50,591 nucleotides of DNA, from positions 1 through 50,591 of the forward strand of contig CASEOA010000011.1 of NCBI GenBank assembly GCA_949289455.1. The letters run 5' to 3'. This DNA is from an uncultured Eubacteriales bacterium (lineage in GTDB: Bacteria > Bacillota > Clostridia > Oscillospirales > Oscillospiraceae). A program made the translations under genes and the position numbers. Under the pieces are notes generated by a model. It saw nothing but the letters and a program-made list of their open reading frames with translations. It searched no databases and was not told where the DNA came from. This document shows positions 34,425 through 43,477 of this stretch, piece after piece; position 1 is the stretch's first letter; each line of letters opens with the position of its first letter.

Positions 34425-34877
34425 ATGATCATCGACAAGATCGAAAATGCGTCTCTGTACTACGGCCTGGGCGAGCGGTTCCAGCTGGCGCTGGAGTGGC
34501 TGGCGGCGGTGGACCCCGATACCCTGCCCTCCGGGCAGAAGGTGGAGATCAAGGGGGACGAGCTGTACGCCACCCGGTTTGACGTGGACACCAAGCTCCC
34601 CGCCGACTGCAAGCTGGAGTGCCACAAGGACTACGCCGACATTCAGTTCGTGGTGTCCGGCACCGAGGGCATGGGCTATTCTCTGCCCGACGCCCCTCTG
34701 ACTCAGCTCAGCGAGTACACCCCGGATATTCAGTTCTTTACCACCGATTGGGATACCCTCACCATCCGGCCGGGCACCTTCTACATCGTCTGGCCCCAGG
34801 ATCTCCACGCCCCCCGGGTGGCCCTGGAGGCCCCCGGCCCGGTGACCGTCATCGTGGCCAAGGTGAAGCTGGCCTGA
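34425..34877 (+). CDS. YhcH/YjgK/YiaL family protein
   Basis: 150 residues, the usual length. It contains VEIKGDELYATRFDVDTK, LECHKDYADIQFVVSGTEGM, YTPDIQFFTTD and FYIVWPQDLHAPRVA: the cupin-like beta-sandwich with its conserved Glu and His metal ligands. Family members are linked to sugar metabolism such as sialic acid or the beta subunit of evolved beta-galactosidase, but no sugar genes flank this copy, so the substrate is open. The ATG at 34425 follows GGAGGTGG. Flanked by a promoter and two terminators. Confidence 0.9.
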   Translation: MIIDKIENASLYYGLGERFQLALEWLAAVDPDTLPSGQKVEIKGDELYATRFDVDTKLPADCKLECHKDYADIQFVVSGTEGMGYSLPDAPLTQLSEYTPDIQFFTTDWDTLTIRPGTFYIVWPQDLHAPRVALEAPGPVTVIVAKVKLA

Positions 34878-34885
34878 TCCCCTGC

Positions 34886-34950
34886 CCCCGCCCTCTTGGG
34901 CGGGGACATTTTTTGGGGCTGCCGCGTTCTGCCGCGGCAGCCCCATTTTT
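34886..34950 (+). terminator. Two tandem terminators after the yhcH-like gene
   Basis: First hairpin CCCCGCCC/GGGCGGGG (34886-34905) followed by six T. Second hairpin GGGGCTGCCGCG/CGCGGCAGCCCC (34915-34944) followed by ATTTTT. The pair also insulates the convergent cotJ genes. Confidence 0.85.
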
Positions 34951-34968
34951 GATCCTCCGGAGGACAGA

Positions 34969-35565
34969 TCACTTGTCAAAGGCGGGATTGGTGAAATAGA
35001 CGTTCTTCTGGTCCATCTTCTCCTTGGCCAGGCGCACCGCCTCGCCAAAGCGCTGGAAGTGAACGATCTCCCTCTCCCGCAGGAAGCGGATGACGTTGTT
35101 CACGTCGGGGTCGTCGCTCATCCGCAGGATATTGTCATAGGTTACCCGGGCCTTCTGCTCGGCGGCCATGTCCTCGGTCAAATCACAGATCACGTCTCCC
35201 TTGACGCCGATGCCGGCGGCGTTCCAGGGAGCGCCGGAGGCGGCGGTGGGATAAACCCCGGTGGTGTGGTCCACGAAGTAGGGGGCAAAGCCCCCCTCCC
35301 GCACCTGCTGGTCGTCCAGGTTCCGGGTGAGCTGGTGTACAATGGCTCCAATCATTTCCAGGTGCCCAAGCTCCTCAGTACCGATGTCGGTCAGCAGGCC
35401 TTTGAGCTCGGGGTATGGCATGGCGTATCGCTGGGACAGGTAGCGCAGGGAAGCCCCCAACTCGCCGTCGGGACCACCGTATTGGCTGATGATAAAGGAG
35501 GCCAGTTTGGGGTTGGGGTTGGCAATTTTGACTGGGTATTGCAGCTTTTTCTCATAAATAAACAT
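34969..35565 (-). CDS. cotJC: Spore coat protein CotJC, manganese-catalase family
   Basis: 198 residues beginning MFIYEKKLQYPVKIANPNPK. A four-helix ferritin-like fold with metal ligands in GTEELGHLEMIGAIVHQL (about 62-78) and DDPDVNNVIRFLREREIVHFQRF. CotJC is part of the CotJ coat complex on the mother-cell side of the spore and is related to Mn catalases. The ATG overlaps the stop of the preceding gene (TAATG). AAGGAGG lies about 8 nt upstream. An upstream in-frame start lies within the fused cotJAB gene and is rejected. Confidence 0.93.
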   Translation of the reverse strand: MFIYEKKLQYPVKIANPNPKLASFIISQYGGPDGELGASLRYLSQRYAMPYPELKGLLTDIGTEELGHLEMIGAIVHQLTRNLDDQQVREGGFAPYFVDHTTGVYPTAASGAPWNAAGIGVKGDVICDLTEDMAAEQKARVTYDNILRMSDDPDVNNVIRFLREREIVHFQRFGEAVRLAKEKMDQKNVYFTNPAFDK

Positions 35566-36041
35566 TACTTCTGACCTCCTTCCTCGTAGTTCCAGGGCCA
35601 TGGACCCTCCAGCCAGGCCGACCACCCGGCGGCGTTGGCAGCTGCGGATTGGGTAACCGGGCCGTGGGCCGCTTCGTACTTGCTCCGGGCCTGCTGCTCC
35701 AGGGCGGCGTACTGCTGATAGAGGGCAAAGGCCTCTTTGTCATCGGCATGGGTATCCAGATAGAGACCCAGCTCCTGGAGCACAAACTCCAGGGCCTGGA
35801 GCTCCGCCAGCTGGGTACCCAGTACCTTCACCGCCTCCTCCTTCACCCGGAAGGGCAGGTTCAGGCCGGGGAACAGGGTGCCGTTGGACAGGGCGTCCTG
35901 CTGATTGTAGCGTTTGGGATTATTTTGCTGAAAGGGCACATAAGGCACCGCCAGCGGTGCGCACTGGGGCAGCATGCCGCTGGCATCCTCACATACGCCC
36001 GGTTTCAGATTGGGATTCGGGTTGTTGCTCTCGGGATACAA
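35565..36041 (-). CDS. Fused CotJA-CotJB spore coat protein
   Basis: 158 residues made of two normally separate proteins. Residues 23-65 match CotJA: CAPLAVPYVPFQQNNPKRYN, then ALSNGTLFPGLNLPF. Residues 75-157 match CotJB: LAELQALEFVLQELGLYLDT, FALYQQYAALEQQARSKYE, ending AGWSAWLEGPWPWNYEEGG. The order and coupling to cotJC reproduce the cotJABC operon with the first two genes joined. The start is TTG at 36041: GAGGAGGG lies about 6 nt upstream and no ATG is suitably placed. Expected to be made in the mother cell during sporulation. Confidence 0.85.
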   Translation of the reverse strand: MYPESNNPNPNLKPGVCEDASGMLPQCAPLAVPYVPFQQNNPKRYNQQDALSNGTLFPGLNLPFRVKEEAVKVLGTQLAELQALEFVLQELGLYLDTHADDKEAFALYQQYAALEQQARSKYEAAHGPVTQSAAANAAGWSAWLEGPWPWNYEEGGQK

Positions 36042-36127
36042 AGGGTGTCCCTCCTCTTATGGATTGGGCCGGGGCGTCTCCCCGTCCCATCCATCCTATG
36101 CGGAGGAACAGGGAGACGCCCCTTACT

Positions 36128-36167
36128 AAAAAGCGGGGCCGCTGCATTCTGTCGCAGCAGCCCCGCT
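36128..36167 (-). terminator. Terminator of the GGDEF/EAL-CheBR transcript
   Basis: AGCGGGG pairs with CCCCGCT, extended inward by seven more bases with one mismatch. On the minus strand it is followed by five T. Confidence 0.8.
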
Positions 36168-36231
36168 CTGGGGTTTGAAACGTGGGTTTATCAGGCTGGT
36201 TTTTTATCGCTCCGCTTTCCATAGTTCTCTT

Positions 36232-38775
36232 TTACCGGCAGTCCGAATGGCTGGCGCTCAGGCTGTCAATGATGGTGATGACCAGCCCCCGGATGTTGTT
36301 CTCGGTGGTGCGGTAAGGGGCGATGCGCAGGGTATAGCACCGGCCGTTCATGGCGGTGACCTCCCGGTCGATGGAGCTCAGGCTCTTCAGCACCGCTCTG
36401 GCGTCCTTCTCGATCTCCTCGTCGGGGAAGCTGTGGGCAAAGATCTGGATGGACCGGCCCACGTCGTGCTCCATGAGCTGGAACTCCCGCCCCACATACT
36501 CGGTAAACTTGCGGATGTTCAGCTTGCTGTCCACAAAGAGGATACCGATCATGGTGGAGGACAGGAAGTTGGACAGGTCGTTGGTCATGGTGGTCAGCTC
36601 GTCCAACTTGAGCTGGTGCTCGGTGTTGACGGTATAGAGCTCCTCGTTCACCGACTGAAGCTCCTCGGTGGAGGATTGAAGCTCCTCATTGGCGGTGATC
36701 AGCTCCTCGTTGGCGGCCTGGAGCTCCCCGTTCACCGTCTCCAGCCGCTGGATGGTGGCCCGCAGGTCGCTCTGGGACACCTGAAACTCCCGCTCCAGGT
36801 CGGCGATGCGTCGGGCGGCGGTGGCGTCCACGTTGTACTTCTCCACAATGCCGCCGGCATCGGTCCGCCTGCCCTCCAGGAACAGAACGGCGGTAAGGGT
36901 GCTCTCCTCCCCCAGCTCCCCCGGGATGGGCTGCACCGTCAGGTCAATGACTTTCCGCCCGGTGGGGCAGTCCACGGCGATGTCGGTATAGGTGACGGCC
37001 TCCCCCTCCGACCGGCAGCGGCTCAGGGCGGTAGAGGCCACCAGGGTCAGGTCCTTGTTCAGCAGGCTGAAGAAATTGAGGGTGGCCTTTCCGGGGGCCA
37101 GGGTGAAGTAATCGGTGTAGCTGCCAAAAAAGTGGACCACCGTGTCGTTCTCGTCCAGCACCACCGAGGCGGGCAGGAATGCCTCCAGGAACTTGGTGTA
37201 GGCGGTCTCCCGCTGGTGATTGACCGCCTTCTCCCTGACCAGGCCGTGGCTTTTGTGGGAGATCGCCTGGATGCTGGGGATGTTGAAGGTGGGCGGCGTC
37301 AGATCCTCCACTTTCCCTTCCCCCTTGTGGAGGTAGATCTTCTCCGCGCCGCACACCGGCTTGAAGATGTTGCTGTACTCCCCGGCGGTCTCGCTCTGCC
37401 CCAGGAAGAGGAAGCCGTTATTTTTCAGCGCGGAGTGGAAGATGGCAAACAGCCCCCGCCGCAGCACCGGCTGGAAGTAGATCATCACGTTGCGGCAGCT
37501 GATCATGTCCAGTTTGCCGAAGGGGGGATCAGAGAACATGTTGTGAACCGCAAAAACGATCATCTGCCGGATCTGTTTGGACACCACATACCGGTCCTCC
37601 TCCTTGTGAAAGAACCTGGCCAGCCGCTCGGGGGTGACTTCGTCCGCGATGCTGCCGGAGAAAATCCCCTTTCCCGCCTGCTCCACCGCCTGTCCGTTCA
37701 CGTCGGTGGCAAAAATCTTCACGTCCCGCTTCACTTGCAGCTCATCCATGGCCTCCTGGAAGAGGATGGCGATGGAATAGGCCTCCTCGCCGGTGGAACA
37801 GCCGGCGCTCCATACCCTGATGGGGTCCCCCTCCTTGGCCCGTTCCACAATCTTGTAGACGGCGTTGTACTTCAGCTTCTCGAAAAAGGCCGCGTCCCGG
37901 AAGAAGCTGGTCACCCCAATGAGGATTTCCTTGATGAGGGTGTTGACCTCGTCCTGGTTGTCTCCCAGCAGCCGGGCGAAGTCCGCCAGGCTGCTGCTGT
38001 GATTCACCAGGATCCGCCGCTGAATCCGCCGCAGGATGGTGGAGCGCTTGTAATAAGTAAAGTCGATGCCGCTGGCGTTTTTCAGAATGGCGTAGATGTG
38101 GGAGAGGGTTTCGTCCCCGGAAAAGAGGGCGTCGTTATCGGAAGGGTTGGCCCACTTGGTCAGGCACAGCAGCGGGGTGCTGGAAAAGCTCAGGATCTCC
38201 TCGGCGATCTCCTCCGGGGAGAGGATGAAATCGGCCAGCCCGCTGCGGATGACGCTGTTGGGCATCCCGTCAAACTTGGCGCTCTCCGGGTCCTGGGCGA
38301 TGACCAGGCCCCCGTTCTCCTTTACCACCTTGACTCCCTTGGTGCCGTCAGAGCCGGTGCCCGACATGACCACGGCGATGGCGTGCTCCCTGGCTTCCTC
38401 CGCCAGGGAGACAAAGAAGGTGTCGATGGGGTGGTTCAGGGTGCCTGTTTTATAGTCGGACAGGATGAGCCTGCCCTGGCTGATGGTCATAACCTTCTTG
38501 GGTGGGATCAGATATACCGTGTCCGGCTCCACTTCCATCTGGTTGGTGGCCTGGAGGACGGTCATGGCGGTATACTTGCCCAAAATGTCCGCCATCAGGC
38601 TTTTATAGTCGGGGGACAGGTGCTGCACCACCACAAAGCTCATCCCGCTGTTGGGCGGCATACAGCTGAAAAATTGCTGCAATGCCTCCACAGCGCCAGC
38701 GGAGGCGCCAATCCCGATGATGAGGGGAGCTCCTCCCTGGCTCTGGGCCTGCTGGGTGTCGTTTGTCATGGTCAT
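36232..38775 (-). CDS. CheB-CheR fusion with coiled coil and PAS domain
   Basis: 847 residues. Residues about 17-195: CheB methylesterase with Ser in GIGASAGAVEAL, His in VVQHLSP and Asp in SGTGSDGTKG. About 215-480: CheR methyltransferase with LIGVTSFFRD, the SAM loop WSAGCSTGEEAYSIA and MISCRNVMIYF. Then a PAS-like region, a Glu/Leu-rich coiled coil (about 640-715, repeated ANEELITANEELQ) and a C-terminal PAS domain. No histidine-kinase domain. In related proteins the two enzymes modify glutamates of a sensor rather than classic chemoreceptors. It overlaps the upstream GGDEF/EAL gene by 4 nt. No chemoreceptor or flagellar gene is nearby. Confidence 0.92.
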   Translation of the reverse strand: MTMTNDTQQAQSQGGAPLIIGIGASAGAVEALQQFFSCMPPNSGMSFVVVQHLSPDYKSLMADILGKYTAMTVLQATNQMEVEPDTVYLIPPKKVMTISQGRLILSDYKTGTLNHPIDTFFVSLAEEAREHAIAVVMSGTGSDGTKGVKVVKENGGLVIAQDPESAKFDGMPNSVIRSGLADFILSPEEIAEEILSFSSTPLLCLTKWANPSDNDALFSGDETLSHIYAILKNASGIDFTYYKRSTILRRIQRRILVNHSSSLADFARLLGDNQDEVNTLIKEILIGVTSFFRDAAFFEKLKYNAVYKIVERAKEGDPIRVWSAGCSTGEEAYSIAILFQEAMDELQVKRDVKIFATDVNGQAVEQAGKGIFSGSIADEVTPERLARFFHKEEDRYVVSKQIRQMIVFAVHNMFSDPPFGKLDMISCRNVMIYFQPVLRRGLFAIFHSALKNNGFLFLGQSETAGEYSNIFKPVCGAEKIYLHKGEGKVEDLTPPTFNIPSIQAISHKSHGLVREKAVNHQRETAYTKFLEAFLPASVVLDENDTVVHFFGSYTDYFTLAPGKATLNFFSLLNKDLTLVASTALSRCRSEGEAVTYTDIAVDCPTGRKVIDLTVQPIPGELGEESTLTAVLFLEGRRTDAGGIVEKYNVDATAARRIADLEREFQVSQSDLRATIQRLETVNGELQAANEELITANEELQSSTEELQSVNEELYTVNTEHQLKLDELTTMTNDLSNFLSSTMIGILFVDSKLNIRKFTEYVGREFQLMEHDVGRSIQIFAHSFPDEEIEKDARAVLKSLSSIDREVTAMNGRCYTLRIAPYRTTENNIRGLVITIIDSLSASHSDCR

Positions 38776-41700
38776 ATTGATTGCCTCCTAGCCATATCCG
38801 CGCCTGTCTGGTTCTGCGCCTGATGCAGGTATTTGTCCTGAAATACATCCGCCGGGACCGGGCGGTCAAAGAAGTAGCCCTGGCCATAGGCGCAGCCCGC
38901 GCTGGAGAGGGCGTCGATCTGGGCCTGAGTCTCCACCCCCTCGGCCACACAGATCATACCGCAGGTGTGGCAGATGCTCACCAGGTCCCGAATGAGCATC
39001 TGACAGCGGACGTTGCTGGTCAGGTCCGCGATAAGGCTCCGGTCCAGCTTCACCGAGTCAAACTTCACGTTGGTGAAGATCGACAGGTTGGCGTACTGGG
39101 AGCCAAAGTCGTCCAGAGAGAAGCGCAGCCCGTAGGAGCGGAACCGCTCCAGTACCTCCGACAGAGAGCGGCTGTCCACGTTGCCGGCGCTCTCGGTGAC
39201 CTCGATCTCCAGCTGGCCGGGGGGAAGCAGCGGATACCGGCTCTGGATGGCCAGCACCGAGGCGGGAGCGGCGGGGTCAAAAAGGGTAAAGCGGGAGAAA
39301 TTCACCGACATGGGCACCGTCTGGAGCCCCAGCTCCCGCCAGTGATCCATCAGGGACAGGGTGCGCTCCAGCACAAACAGATCCAGGTCCCGCACATCCC
39401 CGTTCTGCTCCAGATCCCGGATAAACCGGTCGGGCATTACCAGGTTGCCGTTCTCATCCAGGCCCCGGACCAGGGCCTCCGCCCCAATGAGCTTGCCGGT
39501 GGCCATGTGGACCTTGGGCTGGAGAAAAACCGTAAACCGGCCCAGCCGCACCGCCTCGCCGGCGGAGTGGATGTCGGGGCCCAGGATGGATACCTCTGCC
39601 TGGGGCACCGCCTCCACCTGCTCGCAGCGCATGATGGACTTTGCCTCCTCCACCAACTTCTTCCCACGGAACACCCCTTCTGCCCAGGTTGAGCCGATGC
39701 GCAGGTCCTTGGGGTAGCGCCGCTGGAGGGCGGAGCGCAGGCGGGTGCATCGGCCCACAAAGACCTGCCGGGTGGTGTCCGGGCACAGCGCCACAAACTC
39801 GGCGTCCCAGGTACGGAACAGGAAGGAGTGGCCAAAAATGTCGGCCAGGGTCTTGGACACATACCACAGCATCCGGTCGCCGTACTCAAAGCCCTGGCTG
39901 CTGTTGATGGAGGACAGGCCGGGGATATCCACGCACACTGCCCCCAGAGAGAAATACAGATCCGAATTGATGGAGTGGATCACATTCAGATAGGAGCGCA
40001 GGTTGGGCAGCTCGCTCAGGAGGGCGCAGGACGCCTCCACTCCCTCTATCCGACTGCGGAAGCGTCTGTGCTCCCCCAGGATGTGGGGCAGCAGGGTACT
40101 GAACAGGGCGGCGTCGGCGGGGTGAGCTTTGGCGTTTTCCACGCACAAAAAGCCCACGATGGCCCCCGCGTCATTCAGAGGAACGACGGTGAAGTGCCAA
40201 GGCTCCGCCGGCTGGTCCCCCGCTCTGGTATTGGCAAACTGGAGGGAGCGGCTGAGAAACAGGGGGCAGCGCTCCTCCATGCACCGCTGGAGGATGGGGA
40301 ACCGGGTCACCTGCATCCCGGACATGGCCTGCTGGATGGAGGGCTTGCTCCCTCCCGTCCACTCGAACGGCATGGTGACCACCTGGCGGTTCTCCGCCAG
40401 GGTCAGGATATAGACCCGATCCGCTCGATAGTAGGCGCCGACGTAGCCCAGCACGCTGCGCAGGGAGGCCTCCAAGCCATCGGCGGCCAGCATGGCGGAC
40501 ACACACTGCAGCGCCACCTCCTTTTCCCCCTCGGTCAGGGGGCGGCTCATCTCGGCCTGGTGCAGGGTGATCTGGTCCAGCTCCCCGTTGCGCTGGAGCT
40601 CGCTCCAGGCCCAGTCCTCCTCCCCCTCCTCTTCCTGATAGAAGGTCACGGCGTCCTCTGAGCTGTTCCGGCTGAGCTGGCAGAGCTGGACACACTGGGC
40701 GGTCATATTGACATAGCTGTTCTGCCCCTGCCTGGCCCGGATCAATCCCGCCACAAAGCGGAGGCTCTCCATATCCATAGTGGCCGACTGGGTTATACGG
40801 ACAAAGGCGAAGGCCGACTCCAGCATGGCCTTGATCTGGGGTTTGGTGCACACATCGGGAAAAAAGACCAGCAGCTTGTCCCGGCTGTACTGACCCACCA
40901 CGCACTCCGGCCCCAGACCCACCGACAGGGCGGTGGTGACACAGCGGCGCTTGGTGTTCATCTTCTCGCCGCTGAGGGCGTAGAGCTGCTCCAGACCCAC
41001 CAGCTTGATGATACCCAGCACACACTCCCGGCCCCGGTCCTTGCCCAGCAGGCTCTCCACCAGAGTCCTGGACGTAGCCTGGTCAAACAGGCCGGTTACC
41101 GGATCCCGGGCAATCGTCATCCCCTGCTTGGTCTCCCACTGGCGGCGATACCGGTCCTGAAGCAGATAGGCGAACAGGCACACATGCTGGTTCACCGGGT
41201 CCTCCATCAGGACGGCTGCATGCGTCACCCAGCGGATGTCTCCCCCGCCGTCCACCCGGCGGTACTCGGTGCACAGCCACCGCTCCCCCTGGTGGAATCG
41301 CTCCAGCAGCCAGTTGCGGTCAAAAAAGTTTGCGGCGGCCTGGCGGTCATCAGGGGAAAAAATCTGTTTCAGGCCCCGGCGCAGCATCTGGGAGCAGGGC
41401 ACCCGGGCTCCCACCCCGCTGTAGTCCTTCCCCTCTACCCACAGCTCGGTGACGGTGTCCAAGGTCAGGTCGGCCTGGATCCCTACGATCAAATAGGAGT
41501 TCAGGTGCTCGGGCAGCAGCCGTCTGGGCAGGGTTTTCATCTGCTGCCCCGCCAGCTCCTGGGACAGCCGCTCGATGATGCCCACCGCCTTCACCACCCG
41601 GCCGGCGTCGTCGCACAGCAGCCGGTAGGACAGGGCGGCCCAGCCATAGCAGCCGGTGTCGTGGTGCTGAACCACAAAGTTGCCGTATCCTTGCATCCGG

Positions 41701-42896
41701 CCCTCCAGCAGCCGCTGGGCAAACTCCAGAAATCGGGGCACCGAATTGGGGTGGACCCAGCCGCTGCTGACCAGGGACTGGGGAAAGGCCCCCTGCCGCC
41801 ACACCGGGGGCTGAGCGCTGCCATGGTTGTGGTTGAAGATGGTCACCTTTTTCGCGGGCACGTCCACCTCCCACATCCCCTGGGTGGTCTGTTCAAAGGC
41901 GCTCTCCAGCCGCTGGTTGATTTCCTGGAGCCGCTGCTCGCTCTCCATAAAGCTGGAGATGTCGGTGGTGGTCACCAGCATCACCGGATGGACGTTGCTG
42001 TATTCGATGCGGATGGCCCGCATGTGCCACCAAAACCAGTTCTTCCCGTCCCCGGACACCCGGTGGACGTGGGACACCGGCTGGCCGGAGGCCAGGCCGT
42101 CCCGCAGGGCCTGGGTCAGCCCGGGCAGGTCGTCCGGGTGGATCACGCTCTCCAGGCCCCGAGGCAGCTCAAACTGCTTGGGCTCCACCCCCAGGATGCG
42201 GCAGAAGCTGGGGCTGACATAGATCAGCCGGATCTCCTCCCCCATGTCCAGCAGGACCACCCCGCTGTCCAGGTTCTCCAGCAGGCCGGTGATGGGAATG
42301 GTGCTCACCGGCAGGAAGGACCCGCCGTCCTCCTGGCGCCCCTGGCTATCCTTTACATAGTAGCCGTGTTTGCCGTTTTTCTTGGCCTTGTACAGGGCCA
42401 GGTCGGCGGACTGATACATCTCCTCAAACCGCAGGCCCTGGCCGGAGGCAATGTGGATGCCCACACTGGCCGTCAGGGTGACGGTGGGGCCGCTGCCCAG
42501 AGAGAGCTGGAGCCGCTGGCAGATCTCCTTTCCCTTCCGCCGGACCAATTCATCGCTGATCTTGCCGGACAGAAAGATGATAAACTCATCTCCCCCCAGC
42601 CGGCCCACGATATCGGTGGCCCGGAACATACCGGAAAGGATTTCTGCGGTCTGGCGGATGGCCTGATCTCCCGCCTGGTGGCCCAGGGTATCGTTGAGCC
42701 CCTTGAAGTTATCCAAGTCTACGATAAACATGGCGCAGGATTCATCCGGTCCCGCCTGCTCCAGCCGGTTTTTGATATAGGCCTCCGCCGTAGCCCGGTT
42801 CAGCAGCCCCGACAGGGCGTCTTTTGCCGCCCGCTCCCGGAGTTCCTCAAACTGGCGGCGCAATGCGCCATCCGATTGTCCGTTTGTTACTTGCAT
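38772..42896 (-). CDS. Multi-domain cyclic-di-GMP protein: GGDEF, PAS, GAF, EAL
   Basis: 1374 residues. Residues 25-185: an intact GGDEF cyclase (GRLGGDEF, 98-105) with the inhibitory RATD site exactly five residues upstream (92-95). Then PAS-like sensor regions (about 210-590), a degenerate GGDEF (QYSRDKLLVFF in place of the active loop), a GAF-like domain (about 790-950), a second degenerate GGDEF (FRTWDAEFVAL), and a C-terminal EAL phosphodiesterase (about 1115-1360) with EALVRG (1140), SVNFS, EVTES, DDFG and EGVET intact. Both synthesis and breakdown of c-di-GMP are predicted. It starts at 42896 with a consensus promoter, and ends overlapping the CheBR gene. Confidence 0.9.
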   Translation of the reverse strand: MQVTNGQSDGALRRQFEELRERAAKDALSGLLNRATAEAYIKNRLEQAGPDESCAMFIVDLDNFKGLNDTLGHQAGDQAIRQTAEILSGMFRATDIVGRLGGDEFIIFLSGKISDELVRRKGKEICQRLQLSLGSGPTVTLTASVGIHIASGQGLRFEEMYQSADLALYKAKKNGKHGYYVKDSQGRQEDGGSFLPVSTIPITGLLENLDSGVVLLDMGEEIRLIYVSPSFCRILGVEPKQFELPRGLESVIHPDDLPGLTQALRDGLASGQPVSHVHRVSGDGKNWFWWHMRAIRIEYSNVHPVMLVTTTDISSFMESEQRLQEINQRLESAFEQTTQGMWEVDVPAKKVTIFNHNHGSAQPPVWRQGAFPQSLVSSGWVHPNSVPRFLEFAQRLLEGRMQGYGNFVVQHHDTGCYGWAALSYRLLCDDAGRVVKAVGIIERLSQELAGQQMKTLPRRLLPEHLNSYLIVGIQADLTLDTVTELWVEGKDYSGVGARVPCSQMLRRGLKQIFSPDDRQAAANFFDRNWLLERFHQGERWLCTEYRRVDGGGDIRWVTHAAVLMEDPVNQHVCLFAYLLQDRYRRQWETKQGMTIARDPVTGLFDQATSRTLVESLLGKDRGRECVLGIIKLVGLEQLYALSGEKMNTKRRCVTTALSVGLGPECVVGQYSRDKLLVFFPDVCTKPQIKAMLESAFAFVRITQSATMDMESLRFVAGLIRARQGQNSYVNMTAQCVQLCQLSRNSSEDAVTFYQEEEGEEDWAWSELQRNGELDQITLHQAEMSRPLTEGEKEVALQCVSAMLAADGLEASLRSVLGYVGAYYRADRVYILTLAENRQVVTMPFEWTGGSKPSIQQAMSGMQVTRFPILQRCMEERCPLFLSRSLQFANTRAGDQPAEPWHFTVVPLNDAGAIVGFLCVENAKAHPADAALFSTLLPHILGEHRRFRSRIEGVEASCALLSELPNLRSYLNVIHSINSDLYFSLGAVCVDIPGLSSINSSQGFEYGDRMLWYVSKTLADIFGHSFLFRTWDAEFVALCPDTTRQVFVGRCTRLRSALQRRYPKDLRIGSTWAEGVFRGKKLVEEAKSIMRCEQVEAVPQAEVSILGPDIHSAGEAVRLGRFTVFLQPKVHMATGKLIGAEALVRGLDENGNLVMPDRFIRDLEQNGDVRDLDLFVLERTLSLMDHWRELGLQTVPMSVNFSRFTLFDPAAPASVLAIQSRYPLLPPGQLEIEVTESAGNVDSRSLSEVLERFRSYGLRFSLDDFGSQYANLSIFTNVKFDSVKLDRSLIADLTSNVRCQMLIRDLVSICHTCGMICVAEGVETQAQIDALSSAGCAYGQGYFFDRPVPADVFQDKYLHQAQNQTGADMARRQSI

Positions 42897-42933
42897 ACAC
42901 TTTCATCCCCTGGCAGACAGTCCAATATGTAAA

Positions 42934-42962
42934 ATTATACAGTTTTTCCCGTCTGATTGCAA
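42934..42962 (-). promoter_or_regulatory. Promoter of the GGDEF/EAL-CheBR operon
   Basis: On the minus strand TTGCAA (42962-42957), a 17-nt spacer and consensus TATAAT (42939-42934) lie 38 nt before the start. Confidence 0.7.
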
Positions 42963-43081
42963 GTGAGATCATTGCCGGTAAGGGGGCTTCCGGGGCGCTA
43001 TTTTTCACATGTCCCTACTCCGCCCGAATAAGCCGGGCTGTCTGGGACGTTCCGGGGGTATGCCACGGTTCTTCCCCCAAC

Positions 43082-43115
43082 AAAAAAGGACGCCCCATAC
43101 AGAGCGTCCTTTTTG
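43082..43115 (-). terminator. Terminator of the zinc-ribbon gene
   Basis: CAAAAAGGACGC-type stem (to 43093) pairs with GCGTCCTTTTTG (43104-43115). Runs of A and T on both sides allow function in either direction. Confidence 0.85.
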
Positions 43116-43125
43116 TGTCGGCAGA

Positions 43126-43407
43126 TCAGTTGTGCTCGCCGCGCATACGGGCGAAGCAGTCGCTGCAATAGACGGGACGGTCGGACTTGGGCTCAAAAGG
43201 AACCTTGGCCTCGCCGCCGCAGGCAGCGCAGGTAGCGGTGAAGTACTCGCGGGGGCCGCGGGAGGCAGCCTTGCGGGCGTCACGGCAGGCCTTGCAGCGC
43301 TGGGGCTCGTTCTGGAAGCCGCGCTCAGCGTAGAACTCCTGCTCACCGGCGGTGAACACGAACTCCTGGCCACATTCCTTACATACCAGAGTCTTGTCTT
43401 CGTACAT
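43126..43407 (-). CDS. Zinc-ribbon protein
   Basis: 93 residues with four CxxC pairs: CKEC (about 9-12), CKAC (about 38-41), CAAC (about 60-63) and CSDC (about 80-83), giving two predicted zinc-binding units. The first half (LVCKECGQEFVFTAGEQEFY) is the common zinc-ribbon domain of clostridial small proteins. Function unknown; nucleic-acid or protein binding is likely. It starts 70 nt after sigH on the same strand, so it may be read through from there. Confidence 0.85.
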   Translation of the reverse strand: MYEDKTLVCKECGQEFVFTAGEQEFYAERGFQNEPQRCKACRDARKAASRGPREYFTATCAACGGEAKVPFEPKSDRPVYCSDCFARMRGEHN

Positions 43408-43477
43408 GATGATACCCTCTCTTTGCTTCTTTGCCCAGGTCCGGATGATCCATTTGCTGGGTCAGAGTAATATGCGC

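Noticed and set aside
35900-36120. Sigma-E-type promoter for the cotJ operon (CATAGGAT near 36093-36100)
   Set aside because: The -10-like box fits, but no convincing -35 partner at the right distance was found, so it is not listed as a feature.
36175-38823. 882-residue plus-strand frame opposite the CheB-CheR gene
   Set aside because: Shadow translation without motifs; the minus-strand frame contains complete CheB and CheR active sites.
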